Assembly: GCA_965197825.1 (NCBI GenBank)
Contig: CBDANW010000003.1
Coordinates: 1,736,001 to 1,800,000 of the forward strand
Length of the DNA stretch: 64,000 nt
Origin: CBDANW01 sp965197825
Lineage (GTDB): Bacteria; Acidobacteriota; Vicinamibacteria; Marinacidobacterales; DATDRI01
Direction of reading: 5' to 3'
Positions 8,016 through 17,958 of the stretch are shown piece by piece. Numbering within the stretch: position 1 is the first letter of the stretch; each line of letters starts with the position of its first letter. A program made the position numbers and the translations under genes. Under the pieces are notes generated by a model. That model had not been told where the DNA came from. It made no database searches and saw only the letters and a program-made list of their open reading frames with translations.

Positions 8016-10787
8016 ATGGCGACGTCGAAGAACGACATTTCGTTGATCGTGGACTCTAGCAAGACTGCGGGCGGTGCGGCCCGCGATCATGCTGGACTGA
8101 AATTCCAACGGTGCTTCACCAAAGAAGGCACGTCGCCCTTCGACAGCATCGAGTGGGAAAAACGAGATGCGGTCATTACCAACGAAAAAGGAGAAGTGAT
8201 TTTCGAGCAGAGGGGTGTCGAAGTTCCCGCCGGCTGGTCGCAGATGGCGACGAACATCGTCGTTTCCAAGTATTTCCATGGCATGGAGGAGACCGGCGAA
8301 CGCGAGCACAGTGCCCGACAGCTCATCGGCCGGGTCGTGGATACGTTGACCCGCTGGGGCACCGAGGGCGGCTACTTTGCAAGCGAAGCGGACGCCAATT
8401 GCTTTCACGACGAGCTCGCCTTCCTTTTGCTGAACCAATTCGCATCGTTCAACTCGCCCGTCTGGTTCAACTGCGGCATCGAAGCCAAACCTCAGTGCTC
8501 GGCGTGCTTCATCAACTCCGTTGAGGACACGATGGACTCGATTCTGTCGCTGGCCAAGACCGAAGGCATGCTCTTCAAGTGGGGCTCTGGCACCGGCACC
8601 AACCTCTCACCTCTGCGGAGCTCGCGCGAGAGGCTGTCAGGAGGCGGTATCGCTAGCGGTCCCGTTTCTTTCATGAAGGGCTACGACGCGTTCGCCGGTG
8701 TGATCCGTAGCGGTGGCAAGACCCGCCGGGCCGCGAAAATGGTGATCCTGAACATCGACCACCCCGACATCATGGACTTCATCGAGTGCAAGTCGCGGGA
8801 AGAGAAAAAGGCGTGGGCGCTCATCGATGCTGGCTACGATCCGTCCTTCAACGGTGAGGCCTACGCATCTATCTTCTACCAGAACGCGAATCACAGCGTG
8901 CGCGTCACCGACGAGTTCATGCAGGTGATTGAGGACAACGGCGAGTGGACGACGCGCGCCCTCACGGACGGTCGGCCGATGGATCGGTTTCCCGCCCGTG
9001 AGTGCCTTCGAAAGATAGCGGAGTCCACGTACTTGTGCGGCGATCCGGGTATGCAGTTCGACACGACCATCAACCGCTGGCACACTTCCAAGGCAACGGC
9101 TCGTATCAACGCTTCCAATCCCTGTTCCGAGTACATGTATCTGGATGACAGCGCCTGCAACCTGGCGTCACTCAACCTGATGAAGTTCCGGAAGGCGGAC
9201 GGTACGTTCAACGTCGACTCGTTCCGCCACGCCGTGAACACCGTAACAACGGGTATGGAGATCATCGTCGGCAACGCCAGCTACCCGACCGAGAGGATCG
9301 CAAAGAACTCCCATGACTACCGTCCCCTCGGATTGGGCTACGCGAACTTGGGAGCCCTGCTCATGTATCAGGGGATTCCTTACAATAGCCAGAAGGGTCA
9401 GGACACCGGCGCCGCGATCACCGCGGTCATGACCGGCGAGGCTTACCTGCAGTCGGCGCGTATCTCGGCTTGTCTCGAACCGTTTGCCGGCTACGCCAAG
9501 AACAAGGAGCCGATGCTCGAGGTCATGGAGATGCACCGGGCGGCAACCGATCGCATCGACCCCGCGCAAGTCGAGCCCGATCTCTACCGCGCCGCGCGCG
9601 AGGTGTGGGATCAGACCGTCGAGGCAGGCCGCCAGTTCGGATTTCGCAACGGGCAGGCGTCGGTGCTCGCGCCGACCGGCACCATCGGCCTCATGATGGA
9701 TTGCGACACGACGGGGGTCGAGCCCGATCTAGCCCTCGTGAAGTACAAGAAGTTGGTGGGTGGTGGGGTCATGAAGATCGTGAATCAGACCGTCCCCCCC
9801 GCGCTCGAGCGGCTGGGCTACCAGAAGCAAGAGGTCAAGGCCATCGTCGACTACGTGCACGAGAACGGTCACATCGAATGCGCGCCCGGCCTGCGCGAGG
9901 AGCATCTACCCGTGTTCGACTGCGCGGTCGTGCCGCCGGGCGGCATCCGATCCATTCACTACATGGGTCACGTCAAAATGATGGCCTCGGTCCAGCCGTT
10001 TCTCTCCGGCGCCATCTCCAAGACGGTCAACATGCCGCAAGAAAGCACCGTCGAGGAGATCATGCAAACCTACGTCGAGGCCTGGAAGCTCGGCCTCAAG
10101 GCCATCGCCATCTACCGCGACGGCAGCAAGCGCACGCAGCCGCTCAATACCATCGCCGCCGCCACGGACGGGGACTTGGAAAAACCGAAGCGGCCGGTGC
10201 AGAGAAGAATGCCCGTCGAACGGCAGGCCCTCACGCACAAGTTCAACATCGCGGGACATGAGGGCTACATCACAGTGGGCCTCTACGATGACGGAAACCC
10301 GGGCGAGATTTTCATCAACATGTCGAAGGAAGGCTCGACCGTATCCGGCTTGATGGACGCGTTCGCCCGCGCCATCTCCTACGCCCTACAGTATGGGGTT
10401 CCACTAGAGGTTCTGGTGGACAAGTTCTCCCACACTCGCTTCGAGCCATCCGGCTTCACCGGCAACCCGGAGATCCCTTACGCGAAGTCGATTACCGATT
10501 ACATCTTCCGTTGGTTGGCCGTGAAGTTCATGACTCCCGAACAGCGATTGGCGGCGGGGGTCGTTCCGGCAACGACGGAGACGCCTAACAAGAAAGACAA
10601 GAAGGGTAACGCCAAGCCGGCAATCGCCCCATCCGCTGAGCGGGCAGACTTAAGAGGGGGAGCTTCGGATTCGGCTCCCCGGTTGTTCGAAGACGCTCCC
10701 CCCTGTTCCGACTGCGGGTCCATCATGGTGAGGAACGGGAGCTGCTACAAGTGTCTGAATTGCGGGACCACCAGCGGTTGTTCTTGA
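8016..10787 (+). CDS. nrdJ: Adenosylcobalamin-dependent (class II) ribonucleotide reductase
   Basis: Cytosolic enzyme reducing ribonucleotides to deoxyribonucleotides using B12. The 923 residues show the class II/NrdJ layout: N-terminal domain, catalytic barrel with INASNPCSEYMYLDDSACNL (active-site NPCSE at about residue 368), the loop VLAPTGTIGLMMDCDTTG, a TSCPD-type domain (about 740-830, YITVGLYDDGNPGEIFINMS) and a C-terminal zinc/redox tail with CSDCGSIMVRNGSCYKCLNCG. The ATG at 8016 is chosen over the TTG at 8001 because GGAGG stands eight bases before it. It is monocistronic, facing away from the methyltransferase remnant. No cobalamin riboswitch box or NrdR box was found upstream. It is intact, as expected for an essential gene. 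Confidence 0.97.
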   Translation: MATSKNDISLIVDSSKTAGGAARDHAGLKFQRCFTKEGTSPFDSIEWEKRDAVITNEKGEVIFEQRGVEVPAGWSQMATNIVVSKYFHGMEETGEREHSARQLIGRVVDTLTRWGTEGGYFASEADANCFHDELAFLLLNQFASFNSPVWFNCGIEAKPQCSACFINSVEDTMDSILSLAKTEGMLFKWGSGTGTNLSPLRSSRERLSGGGIASGPVSFMKGYDAFAGVIRSGGKTRRAAKMVILNIDHPDIMDFIECKSREEKKAWALIDAGYDPSFNGEAYASIFYQNANHSVRVTDEFMQVIEDNGEWTTRALTDGRPMDRFPARECLRKIAESTYLCGDPGMQFDTTINRWHTSKATARINASNPCSEYMYLDDSACNLASLNLMKFRKADGTFNVDSFRHAVNTVTTGMEIIVGNASYPTERIAKNSHDYRPLGLGYANLGALLMYQGIPYNSQKGQDTGAAITAVMTGEAYLQSARISACLEPFAGYAKNKEPMLEVMEMHRAATDRIDPAQVEPDLYRAAREVWDQTVEAGRQFGFRNGQASVLAPTGTIGLMMDCDTTGVEPDLALVKYKKLVGGGVMKIVNQTVPPALERLGYQKQEVKAIVDYVHENGHIECAPGLREEHLPVFDCAVVPPGGIRSIHYMGHVKMMASVQPFLSGAISKTVNMPQESTVEEIMQTYVEAWKLGLKAIAIYRDGSKRTQPLNTIAAATDGDLEKPKRPVQRRMPVERQALTHKFNIAGHEGYITVGLYDDGNPGEIFINMSKEGSTVSGLMDAFARAISYALQYGVPLEVLVDKFSHTRFEPSGFTGNPEIPYAKSITDYIFRWLAVKFMTPEQRLAAGVVPATTETPNKKDKKGNAKPAIAPSAERADLRGGASDSAPRLFEDAPPCSDCGSIMVRNGSCYKCLNCGTTSGCS

Positions 10788-10979
10788 CGACGAGGTTTCT
10801 TCGATAGAGGCGGCGCTGCGGGCGTAATCTCCGGGAACGTGATACACCTCATATTATTCACCGGTCGGAGCGAGTAAAAAAATATCCTTTCAAGGGAATG
10901 GCGGGCGCGGCCCCCACCTCCGCAAATCCTCCCATTCTAAGGCGTGACCAAGCGGCGAGTGTGGCCGCAGCAACGAGGA

Positions 10980-12764
10980 ATGACTACCATGCCCCAATTC
11001 CAGGCGACCCGTTTCTTCAAGCTCTTGGCACTCTTGGTAAGTACCGCTATCCTTCCCCTGGCGCCTGGCGTTCCTCGAGTCCAGGCCGCGCATCAGGAAG
11101 CGCAGCCTCTCGGATCGCCTCTGATCACGCACGACCCGGTGGAGTGCGTCGTCGAGAACCAACACCCTCTCTTTCACGCCGCCTTGGAAACTCCCGGCGA
11201 GCTCCATACGGTCAAGCTCTACTTCCACGCCCAGGATTATTCGGACTACTACTACGTCGAAATGGTGGACCGGGGCGGCGACGTCTATGAGGCGTCTCTA
11301 CCCATCGCGGCGGCCGAAACGGAAGGCATCGTCTACTACATCGAGGCCGTCGCTCTCTCCTTCAACACGTCCCGCACTGCAGAGTACGTCACCCTCCCTG
11401 GTCACGGCGGCGGAAGAGTGTGAGGACAGCGAAGAAGGGCCGCCGCCCATCGTCGTGGGAAGCACGACGCCGGGTGCGTCCGTCATCCCGCCCGGCTTCG
11501 CCGCTACGGGCATCGAGCGATTCATCAGCTCGACGGGAGCGACAACTGGAATCGGCGGCAGCGGAGCCTTGATTGCGGTCGCGATCGGAGGCGGCGCCGC
11601 CACCGCCGTTACCATCGGAGTCTTAGGAGGGGGTAACGACGACCCGGCTCCCGGGGCCCCGCCGCCAACCCCCGATCTTCCGGGGGGACCAACGACGCCC
11701 GGCCCCGAGCCCGAGGTACCGACCCCGTCGCCTGTTTCCATACCGATCCCGACCCCCCAGTGGTCGACATCAACGAGCCCGTCCGATTCGACGCCTCCTG
11801 CTCAGAGGCGGACGAGCCCCTCCTCATGGCGCAGCTCGCGGACAAGATCGAGACGTACCACTGGAGCTTCGGGGATGGCCGACCCGACAAGGAGGGTCGG
11901 GTCGGCAATCATGTTTACCTGCGTGGCGGGACTTACTTCGCGAGGCTCACCGTCACGGACTCCCTCGGCAATGAGGACTCGACGGAGATCGAGGTGACCG
12001 TGCGGGGTGACGTCGCTCCGCCGCCAGGAGGGGGAGGCGGCCCCGGCCCACCCCCACCGCCTCCACCACCACCAACGGACGCCGATCTGGGGGTCGACGG
12101 GGACCCAATCCCGGGCGGTTTTAGAGTGACCGTCTCAAACGCGGGCCCCCTGCCCGCCGACAATGTAGTACTGAACCTTAGCTGCGACCAGCCAATGAAT
12201 GTGTCAGGTTTCTTCAACTGCACCCCTGCCGGCGCAAGTACTTCGAAAACCTGTACGGCTGCCTCCGTCGGCGTCGGTGGCAGTGGTTCCGTCGATGCCA
12301 CGGTCCCGAGTTCAACGTTCTGCCAAGCGAGCGTTACGTCCGACACCCCCGACTCCAATACAAGCAACAACACCGCGAGCGGTATCGTGCCACAACGATC
12401 CCCGGATCTGATTCCCACGACCCTTGACACGTCTTTTTTCAGCCGGCTCGACGTCCCACCCGCGGACGGGACCGTGCGCGGACAGGTGGTCGTAAACGGC
12501 GCAAGCCTACAAGAAACGAACAACAGCGCACCGTTCCGCCACCAGGTGAAAGGACAGAAAGGCCGAAATACCGTGGAGGCTCGCTGGGTCGCTGGAACCG
12601 GTGGGGGCCGGTGGGTCTTCAACTTCACGAACGCGCCGCACTTCGTTGCCGGCAGTTTGGCCGTAGAGTCCGGACAAGTGATCGTTCAGGAGCCGAGCAG
12701 GATTGTTTTTAGGGTGAGTCCTTCTGCGCCACCGATTCGGTTCCACTACCGGCTTTCGCAGTAG
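10980..12764 (+). pseudogene. Secreted PKD-domain protein gene, split by two frameshifts
   Basis: Three consecutive frames form one protein. Frame one (to about 11400) has a signal peptide (FFKLLALLVSTAILPL ... VQA) and a beta-rich N-terminal domain. Frame two carries a low-complexity Gly/Ala hydrophobic stretch (GSGALIAVAIGGGAATAV) and a Pro-rich linker. Frame three (from about 11755) has a PKD domain (VRFDASCSEADE, then YHWSFGDGR and HVYLRGGTYFARLTVTDSLG), a poly-Pro linker and a CARDB-like module (VTVSNAGPLPADNVVLNLSC). The shifts fall near 11395-11420 and inside a six-C run at 11752-11758. It is probably a cell-surface or secreted protein. Start at 10980 or 10989 (MPQFQATRFF) behind GAGGA. 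Homopolymer error could explain the second lesion. Confidence 0.7.
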
Positions 12765-12775
12765 CCGGCGTAATC

Positions 12776-14077
12776 TTAGGCTGCGGCGGCGTCGGCGAGC
12801 ACGCCCAACGCAATGTCCTCGGTAACTTCCTGAAGGACGACCTCGGCGAACGTGTTCCGTAGCGGTCGTGAAGACACGACGCTTATCCGAAGGTAGTTGT
12901 CGGTGAGGCCGGTCCACAAGCCGTTCTCGTCTTGCTGCTCGAAGAGCACTTCCACCGGACGGCCGATGTAACGCGCGGCGAACGCGCGGCGCTTACGGCG
13001 CGAGAGTGTGCGAAGCCGACGACTCCTCTCCTTGATGACCTCGGGAGCGACATGCCCGTTTTCGCGCGCCGCTCGGGTGCCATAACGCTTGGAATAGCTG
13101 AAGACGTGGAAATAGGATAGCGGCAGCTCTTCCAGAAGCTTTTCGGTTCGAGCGAAAGACTCCTCGGTCTCCCCAGGAAAACCCACGATGAGATCCGTCC
13201 CCAAGCCGACCTCAGGAACCCGGCGAGCGACACCCTCCACGAACTCGCGATACTCGTCGACCGAGTAGCGACGATTCATACCGTTCAGCACGGAATCGTC
13301 GCCGCTCTGCATCGGCACGTGAAAATAGTTGCACAGCTTGTCCGACCGCGCCATGTAATCCACGAGAGCCGGCTCTATGGTCGTCGGTTCGATTGAAGTG
13401 ATGCGGATTCGCCGCAGCCCGTCGACGTCTTCCAGCCTCTTCACGAGATCGAAGAAGGAATACCCCTCCGCCTGATAGCGCCCGATGTTGACGCCGGTCA
13501 AGACGAGCTCTCGATGACCGCGCGCCACGAGCTCTCTGGCCTCACGGAGCACGTCGTCCGACTTGCGGCTCCTCTCCCTTCCCCGGGTGAAGGGAATGAT
13601 ACAAAAGGAGCAGAAGAAATCGCATCCGTCTTGCACCTTGAGGTTGGCGCGCGTCGTCGTGTACTCGCCCGTGCCCTCGATTTCGAAATCCGCGTCGTCG
13701 ATGAGCTGGGAATGCAACACGACCGGATCGGGAAGCTTTCGCGGACGATCGATGAAGGCGGGAAACTTCATCTTGTACTCGGTGCCCACAATCATGTCCA
13801 CGCCGGGGATGCGTCGCAGGGCTTCCAGCCCGACCTGGGCATAGCAGCCGGTGACGACCACGAAGGCTTGCGGCGAGCGGCGGAGCGCCTGCCGAATGAC
13901 GTTACGACACCGGGCTTCTCCGTGCTCCGTCACCGAGCACGTGTTCACGACCGCGAGATCGGTCGGCTCGCCCCACTCGACCATCGAGTAGCCTTTGGCC
14001 TTGAAGGCACCGGCCAGAACGGCCGTCTCGGTCTGGTTCAAACGGCAGCCTAGAGTGTAGAAGGACGCTCTGTACAA
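12776..14077 (-). CDS. mtaB: tRNA t6A37 methylthiotransferase
   Basis: Radical-SAM enzyme that adds a methylthio group to t6A37 of tRNAs. Domains in order: N-terminal UPF0004 domain with FYTLGCRLNQTE, VVNTCSVTEHGE and VVTGCYAQ (three cysteines for one Fe-S cluster); radical-SAM core with CDFFCSFCIIPFTRGR (CxxxCxxC); C-terminal TRAM domain (PVEVLFEQQ ... NYLRISV). GCRLNQ rather than GCQMN and the absence of extensions point to MtaB over MiaB or RimO. The frame is open to 14137; the TTG at 14077 is preferred because GGAG precedes it by six bases and TATACT, a -10-like hexamer, lies upstream. It follows lutC in the same direction by about 40 bases. Confidence 0.9.
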   Translation of the reverse strand: MYRASFYTLGCRLNQTETAVLAGAFKAKGYSMVEWGEPTDLAVVNTCSVTEHGEARCRNVIRQALRRSPQAFVVVTGCYAQVGLEALRRIPGVDMIVGTEYKMKFPAFIDRPRKLPDPVVLHSQLIDDADFEIEGTGEYTTTRANLKVQDGCDFFCSFCIIPFTRGRERSRKSDDVLREARELVARGHRELVLTGVNIGRYQAEGYSFFDLVKRLEDVDGLRRIRITSIEPTTIEPALVDYMARSDKLCNYFHVPMQSGDDSVLNGMNRRYSVDEYREFVEGVARRVPEVGLGTDLIVGFPGETEESFARTEKLLEELPLSYFHVFSYSKRYGTRAARENGHVAPEVIKERSRRLRTLSRRKRRAFAARYIGRPVEVLFEQQDENGLWTGLTDNYLRISVVSSRPLRNTFAEVVLQEVTEDIALGVLADAAAA

Positions 14078-14120
14078 AATGGGTCTCCGGATATTCCCGG
14101 CAAGTATAGCACGCGCGTTT

Positions 14121-14780
14121 TCAGTCGAGGAGGACAAGATGCAGCTCGCGGGGGCCGTGTACTCCCACGGTGTGAACCAGCTCGATGTCCGCCGTGCTGC
14201 TGGGGCCGGTGACGAACGTCAGCGCGCTGGGTAGGCTCTCATCGCGGGCGGCTACGCGTTCGAAGAGCTCACCGAGCTCGAAAACGATGTCCCGGGCACG
14301 CAGCACACCGATATGAACGGGCGGTACCAGAGAGATAGCGCGCCCTTCCGCGGGTCTGGCAAGAAGAACAAGAGTTCCCGTCTCCGCCACTCCGTAGTCC
14401 ACGCCCGTCAGTCCCACTGCTGATGAGAACGCGGACTCCCGGATATCCTCCCGAGCATCGACTCTCGCATCGCAGACCGTGGACTCGATCCCGGCTTCGA
14501 AAAAGGCGCGGTCGAGATCGATCTCTTCCAAGACCGGCGCTCGCGTTTTTACCAGACGACGCACCGCCGCTGAACGCAGAGTTTCGATGAGTTGCCTTCG
14601 CGCTTCACCGAGAGAGCCGGCCCGGCGTACCACACCCCCCACCGCCTCGAGCTCCATGGCGAGCCGGTCCGCCAACTCGCGCTCGGTGAGCTTGGGGGGA
14701 GCCGGTGACTCTACGCGAGGCTCAGTGCTGGGAACGGCGCGATGCGAACGCAGCCGAGCGAGAAAAGCGTCTTGGTGCAT
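14121..14780 (-). CDS. lutC: Lactate utilization protein C (LUD domain)
   Basis: A 219-residue LUD-domain protein, third component of the LutABC L-lactate oxidation complex. The LUD core is recognisable by VGLTGVDYGVAETGTLVLLA followed by SLVPPVHIGVLRARDIV and TFVTGPSSTADIE. There are no Fe-S motifs, as expected for LutC. It starts seven bases after the lutB stop, forming an operon lutA-lutB-lutC. The complex is cytoplasmic and feeds electrons from lactate oxidised to pyruvate into the respiratory chain. Confidence 0.93.
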   Translation of the reverse strand: MHQDAFLARLRSHRAVPSTEPRVESPAPPKLTERELADRLAMELEAVGGVVRRAGSLGEARRQLIETLRSAAVRRLVKTRAPVLEEIDLDRAFFEAGIESTVCDARVDAREDIRESAFSSAVGLTGVDYGVAETGTLVLLARPAEGRAISLVPPVHIGVLRARDIVFELGELFERVAARDESLPSALTFVTGPSSTADIELVHTVGVHGPRELHLVLLD

Positions 14781-14787
14781 GGATTTC

Positions 14788-16194
14788 TTAGTCTTGCTTT
14801 CGCTTCCAACGGTCGCGGAAGCTTTCCCGGGCCGGGGCGGGAAAATCCCGAAACCGGCTCCACGCGGATAGTCCCGGCGGATGCGACATCACCCCGTTGG
14901 TGGCGAACGGGCGCGAAAGCCAGTAGGACAAACGGGACGCTACCCGATAGCGGACCGGAGAGCTCATGACGAAAGCGAACAAGCGCACCATGATGCGTTC
15001 CCCGATGCGACGCGCCCCGTTCCCGGACACGACCTTCTCACGTTGCTCCAACAATAAATGCGGGATGTTGATCCGCACCGGACAAACGTCGCGACAGGCC
15101 CCGCACAAAGAAGAAGCGAACGGCAGCTCGGCGGCTCGATCGTGCCCCACCAGCGATGGTGTGATGACCGATCCGATCGGTCCTGAGTAGACCGACCCGT
15201 AGGCGTGTCCACCCGCGTGGCGATAAACAGGACAAGCATTGAGACAGGCCCCGCACCGTATGCAGTAGAGGGATTCCTGAAGACGAGGATCGGCCAGCAG
15301 CCGCGAGCGACCATTGTCCAGAACGATGAGGTGGAACGCTTCCGGGCCGTCTTCCTCCCCTTCGCGCCTGGGCCCGGTGATGACGGAGACGTAGCTCGAC
15401 ATCTTCTGCCCGGTTGCGCTGCGCGCCAAGATTTTCAGGAACACCGCCAGAGAGGCCAAATCCGGAATGACCTTCTCCATGCCCATGACCGCGACGTGGA
15501 CGCGTGGAAGAGACGTCGAAAGCCGCGCGTTTCCCTCGTTCTCGACGATGACCACGCTTCCCGTCTCCGCGATCGCGAAGTTCACACCGGTAATCCCCAT
15601 GTCGGCCTGGCGAAACTTCTCTCGCAGGTGCCGCCGTGCCTCCTGCGCCAGCTCCTCGTGGCGTGACAGGCGCGGCGAACCAAGCTTCTCGACGAAGAGA
15701 TCGGTCACATCGTCTTTGGATTTGTGGATCGCCGGAGCAATCAGGTGTGACGGGGATTCGCCGGCGAGCTGAATGATGTACTCGCCGAGATCGGTCTCAA
15801 TCGGCTCGACGCCCGCTTCCTCGAGCGCTTCGTTCAAACCGATCTCCTCGGTCGTCATCGACTTGCTCTTGACCACGAGGTGAGCCCCATATTGGCCCGC
15901 AAGACCGACGATGATCTCCCTAGCCTCCGCGGCGTCGGCGGCCCAATGAACCGTGCCACCCATCCGCCGTACCGAATCCGCTAACTGGCCAAGATACCGA
16001 TCCAGATCGGCAAGCGTCCTTTGTTTGACACTCCGTGCCTGGTCCCTAAACGCGTCACCATCCGGGTAGATGGCGAAAGCGTTGGTGCGAACGCCCATGA
16101 ATCGGACGGTAGCCTTGGTCAGGGCATCTTGAAGCTTCTGATCGTCAAGCGCTCGACGGGCGTTCTCGGAGAATCGATCGGAGCTCAGTCGCAT
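14788..16194 (-). CDS. lutB: Lactate utilization iron-sulfur protein B
   Basis: A 468-residue protein with an N-terminal LUD domain (MGITGVNFAIAETGSVVIVE, about 210-230) and a C-terminal two-cluster ferredoxin region: CIRCGACLNACPVY and CGACRDVCPVRI supply CxxCxxCxxxCP ligand sets. This is the standard LutB/YkgF architecture and length. It is four bases behind lutA and seven before lutC. Substrate inferred from the family is L-lactate; the complex may also handle other hydroxyacids. Confidence 0.95.
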   Translation of the reverse strand: MRLSSDRFSENARRALDDQKLQDALTKATVRFMGVRTNAFAIYPDGDAFRDQARSVKQRTLADLDRYLGQLADSVRRMGGTVHWAADAAEAREIIVGLAGQYGAHLVVKSKSMTTEEIGLNEALEEAGVEPIETDLGEYIIQLAGESPSHLIAPAIHKSKDDVTDLFVEKLGSPRLSRHEELAQEARRHLREKFRQADMGITGVNFAIAETGSVVIVENEGNARLSTSLPRVHVAVMGMEKVIPDLASLAVFLKILARSATGQKMSSYVSVITGPRREGEEDGPEAFHLIVLDNGRSRLLADPRLQESLYCIRCGACLNACPVYRHAGGHAYGSVYSGPIGSVITPSLVGHDRAAELPFASSLCGACRDVCPVRINIPHLLLEQREKVVSGNGARRIGERIMVRLFAFVMSSPVRYRVASRLSYWLSRPFATNGVMSHPPGLSAWSRFRDFPAPARESFRDRWKRKQD

Positions 16195-16197
16195 GGG

Positions 16198-16932
16198 CTA
16201 CTCGTACGAAGACTCACTGGCCAGGACGCGAGCCACATGCACCGCACGCAGTCGACTCTTTCGTCGCTTCAAGGTGCCGTCGAGGTGCATCAGACAACCG
16301 CAATCGGTCGCAGTCAAAACGTCCGCGCCGCTCGCCTCCAACGCGCGAAGTTTGTCGTTCAGGATCGCTTCCGACAGCTCCGGCATCTTGACCGAGAACG
16401 CGCCGCCGAAACCGCAGCAGACGTTCGCCCCCTCGAGCTCGACCAGCTCCAGTCCTTTGACTCCGTGCAACAACTCCCGCGGTTGTTGATGGACTCCGAG
16501 CTCGCGAAGAAGGTGGCAGGAGTCGTGGTACGTGACCTTTCCGAGACCGTGCGCCCCCTCGGAACGAAATCCCTTCTTGCTGAGAAACTCCGTCAGCTCG
16601 AAGACGCGGCTCGACAGCTCCTCCGCGCGCTTCTTCCAGTCCGGCTCACCCTCGAAGAGCTCGGGATAGAAAACGCGCACCATGGCCGTACAAGAGCCCG
16701 ATGGAGCGACGATGACCTCGTAAGGCTCGAAGATCTCGATGAAGCGACGCGCCAACCGGCGGGCCTCCTCCCGATAACCCATGTTGAAGGCGGGTTGCCC
16801 GCAGCACGTCTGCGCCTGAGGAAACTCCGGCCGGCAGCCCACCCCGGCCAGACAAAACACGGAGGCTTCACCAACTTCCGGGAAGAATTCGTCGACGAGG
16901 CAGGTAATGAAAAGCGCAGTGCCCTTAGCCAT
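16198..16932 (-). CDS. lutA: Lactate utilization protein A (CCG-domain)
   Basis: A 244-residue protein with two CCG domains that bind 4Fe-4S clusters: CCGQPAFNMGY in the first half with the upstream FITCLVDEFFPEVGEA, and CCGFGGAFSVKMPELSEAIL in the second, with HDSCHLLRELG before it. The ATG at 16932 (MAKGTALF) is the family start; the frame remains open further upstream into the HIT gene. It is the first gene of lutABC and begins about 20 bases after the HIT gene, so co-transcription is likely. Confidence 0.94.
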   Translation of the reverse strand: MAKGTALFITCLVDEFFPEVGEASVFCLAGVGCRPEFPQAQTCCGQPAFNMGYREEARRLARRFIEIFEPYEVIVAPSGSCTAMVRVFYPELFEGEPDWKKRAEELSSRVFELTEFLSKKGFRSEGAHGLGKVTYHDSCHLLRELGVHQQPRELLHGVKGLELVELEGANVCCGFGGAFSVKMPELSEAILNDKLRALEASGADVLTATDCGCLMHLDGTLKRRKSRLRAVHVARVLASESSYE

Positions 16933-16952
16933 GAGATATCCGGACGCCGAGA

Positions 16953-17294
16953 CTAGCCCGGCGGCCAGCCCATAGCGCGGCCGCTCAACAAATGAAGGTG
17001 GACGTGGAAGACGGTTTGACCCGCCCATTCATTGCAGTTCATGACCAATCGATAGCCCTTTTCGGCAATTCCCTCTTCGCCTGCCAGGTCACGGGCCTTC
17101 AGCACGAGTTTCCCGATCAATTCGACATCTTTTTCGCCAAGATCGTTCAAGGTAGAAACGTGTTTCTTGGGGATGACTAGAATGTGTATCGGTGCCTGCG
17201 GGTTGACGTCGCGAAAAGCATAGATGTGCTCGTCTTCGTAGACCGCCGTACTCGGTATACGTTTGTCGATAATTTTACAGAAAAGGCAATCCAT
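16953..17294 (-). CDS. HIT-family nucleotide hydrolase/transferase (HINT-like)
   Basis: A 113-residue protein with the complete histidine triad HVHLHLLSGR near the C-terminus and the characteristic N-terminus MDCLFCKIIDKRIPSTAVYED. PQAPIHILVIPKKHVSTLND is the conserved middle motif. HINT enzymes act on purine nucleoside phosphoramidates; exact substrate is not predictable. ATG at 17294 fits the family better than the ATG two codons upstream. It heads the HIT-lutABC run. Confidence 0.94.
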   Translation of the reverse strand: MDCLFCKIIDKRIPSTAVYEDEHIYAFRDVNPQAPIHILVIPKKHVSTLNDLGEKDVELIGKLVLKARDLAGEEGIAEKGYRLVMNCNEWAGQTVFHVHLHLLSGRAMGWPPG

Positions 17295-17408
17295 GGTCAT
17301 CGGCTCCGGCTCCGCATGTTACGCGGAACGACCACGGGTCGTCAACGAAGGCCCGCTCCGTGTTATAGTGCCGCCTCACTAACGCGCGAGCGAGGAGGTC
17401 TGAAACGA

Positions 17409-17858
17409 ATGGCGCAGAAGTCGGAGCTGTTGAGCCGCGGTCACACCAAACTAACCCTAGCCGCGGCCACGCTGATGCTGGAGGCGGCCGAGCGCAAATC
17501 GCGGGAGATGGGCCTGGCGATGGACATCGCCATCTGTGATGAGGGCGGAAACCTCTTGGCCTTTCACCGCATGTTGGGAGCCAAGATCACGAGCATCGAG
17601 GTCGCTATTGGTAAAGCCTTCACCGCCGCGGCGACCGGCGTTCCCACGGCTAAGTATGGCGAGATGGCCGGAGCCGGAAAACCCGCCTTCGGCATCAACG
17701 TCAGCAACGCCGGGCGGTTCATGATCGTTGGCGGCGGACTCCCGATTCGAATCGATGAAGAGCTCCTCGGAGGCATTGGTACGAGTTCGGGAACTTCCGA
17801 TCAGGACGTGGTCGTGTCGCAAGCCGGCATCGACGCGCTTCTCGCCGCTCTCGCTTGA
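17409..17858 (+). CDS. GlcG/HbpS-family (DUF336) protein
   Basis: A 149-residue protein of the GlcG/HbpS superfamily: LDIAICDEGGNLLAFHRM-like strand (here MDIAICDEGGNLLAFHRM), IGKAFTAAATGVPT, then GRFMIVGGGLPIRIDEELLG and GTSSGTSDQDVVVSQAGI. Family members are cytoplasmic or secreted oligomers, some bind haem, others sit in hydroxyacid operons. The ATG at 17409 has GAGGAGG about ten bases upstream. A -10-like TATAGT is at 17364-17369. It lies back to back with the HIT-lutABC operon, which fits a role near lactate/glycolate metabolism, but this is only contextual. Confidence 0.88.
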   Translation: MAQKSELLSRGHTKLTLAAATLMLEAAERKSREMGLAMDIAICDEGGNLLAFHRMLGAKITSIEVAIGKAFTAAATGVPTAKYGEMAGAGKPAFGINVSNAGRFMIVGGGLPIRIDEELLGGIGTSSGTSDQDVVVSQAGIDALLAALA

Positions 17859-17958
17859 GCCCGCGGCGTTTGGTCGCCGGCAACTCTTCTTGTAGGCTGT
17901 GGCTGGCTCTGTTACGATGCCAACACCTTCGCACCCGACGAGTGGATGACAATGCATC

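Noticed and set aside
12507..12917. Minus-strand frame overlapping the end of mtaB and the PKD gene
   Set aside because: Overlaps two better-supported genes and has no motif.
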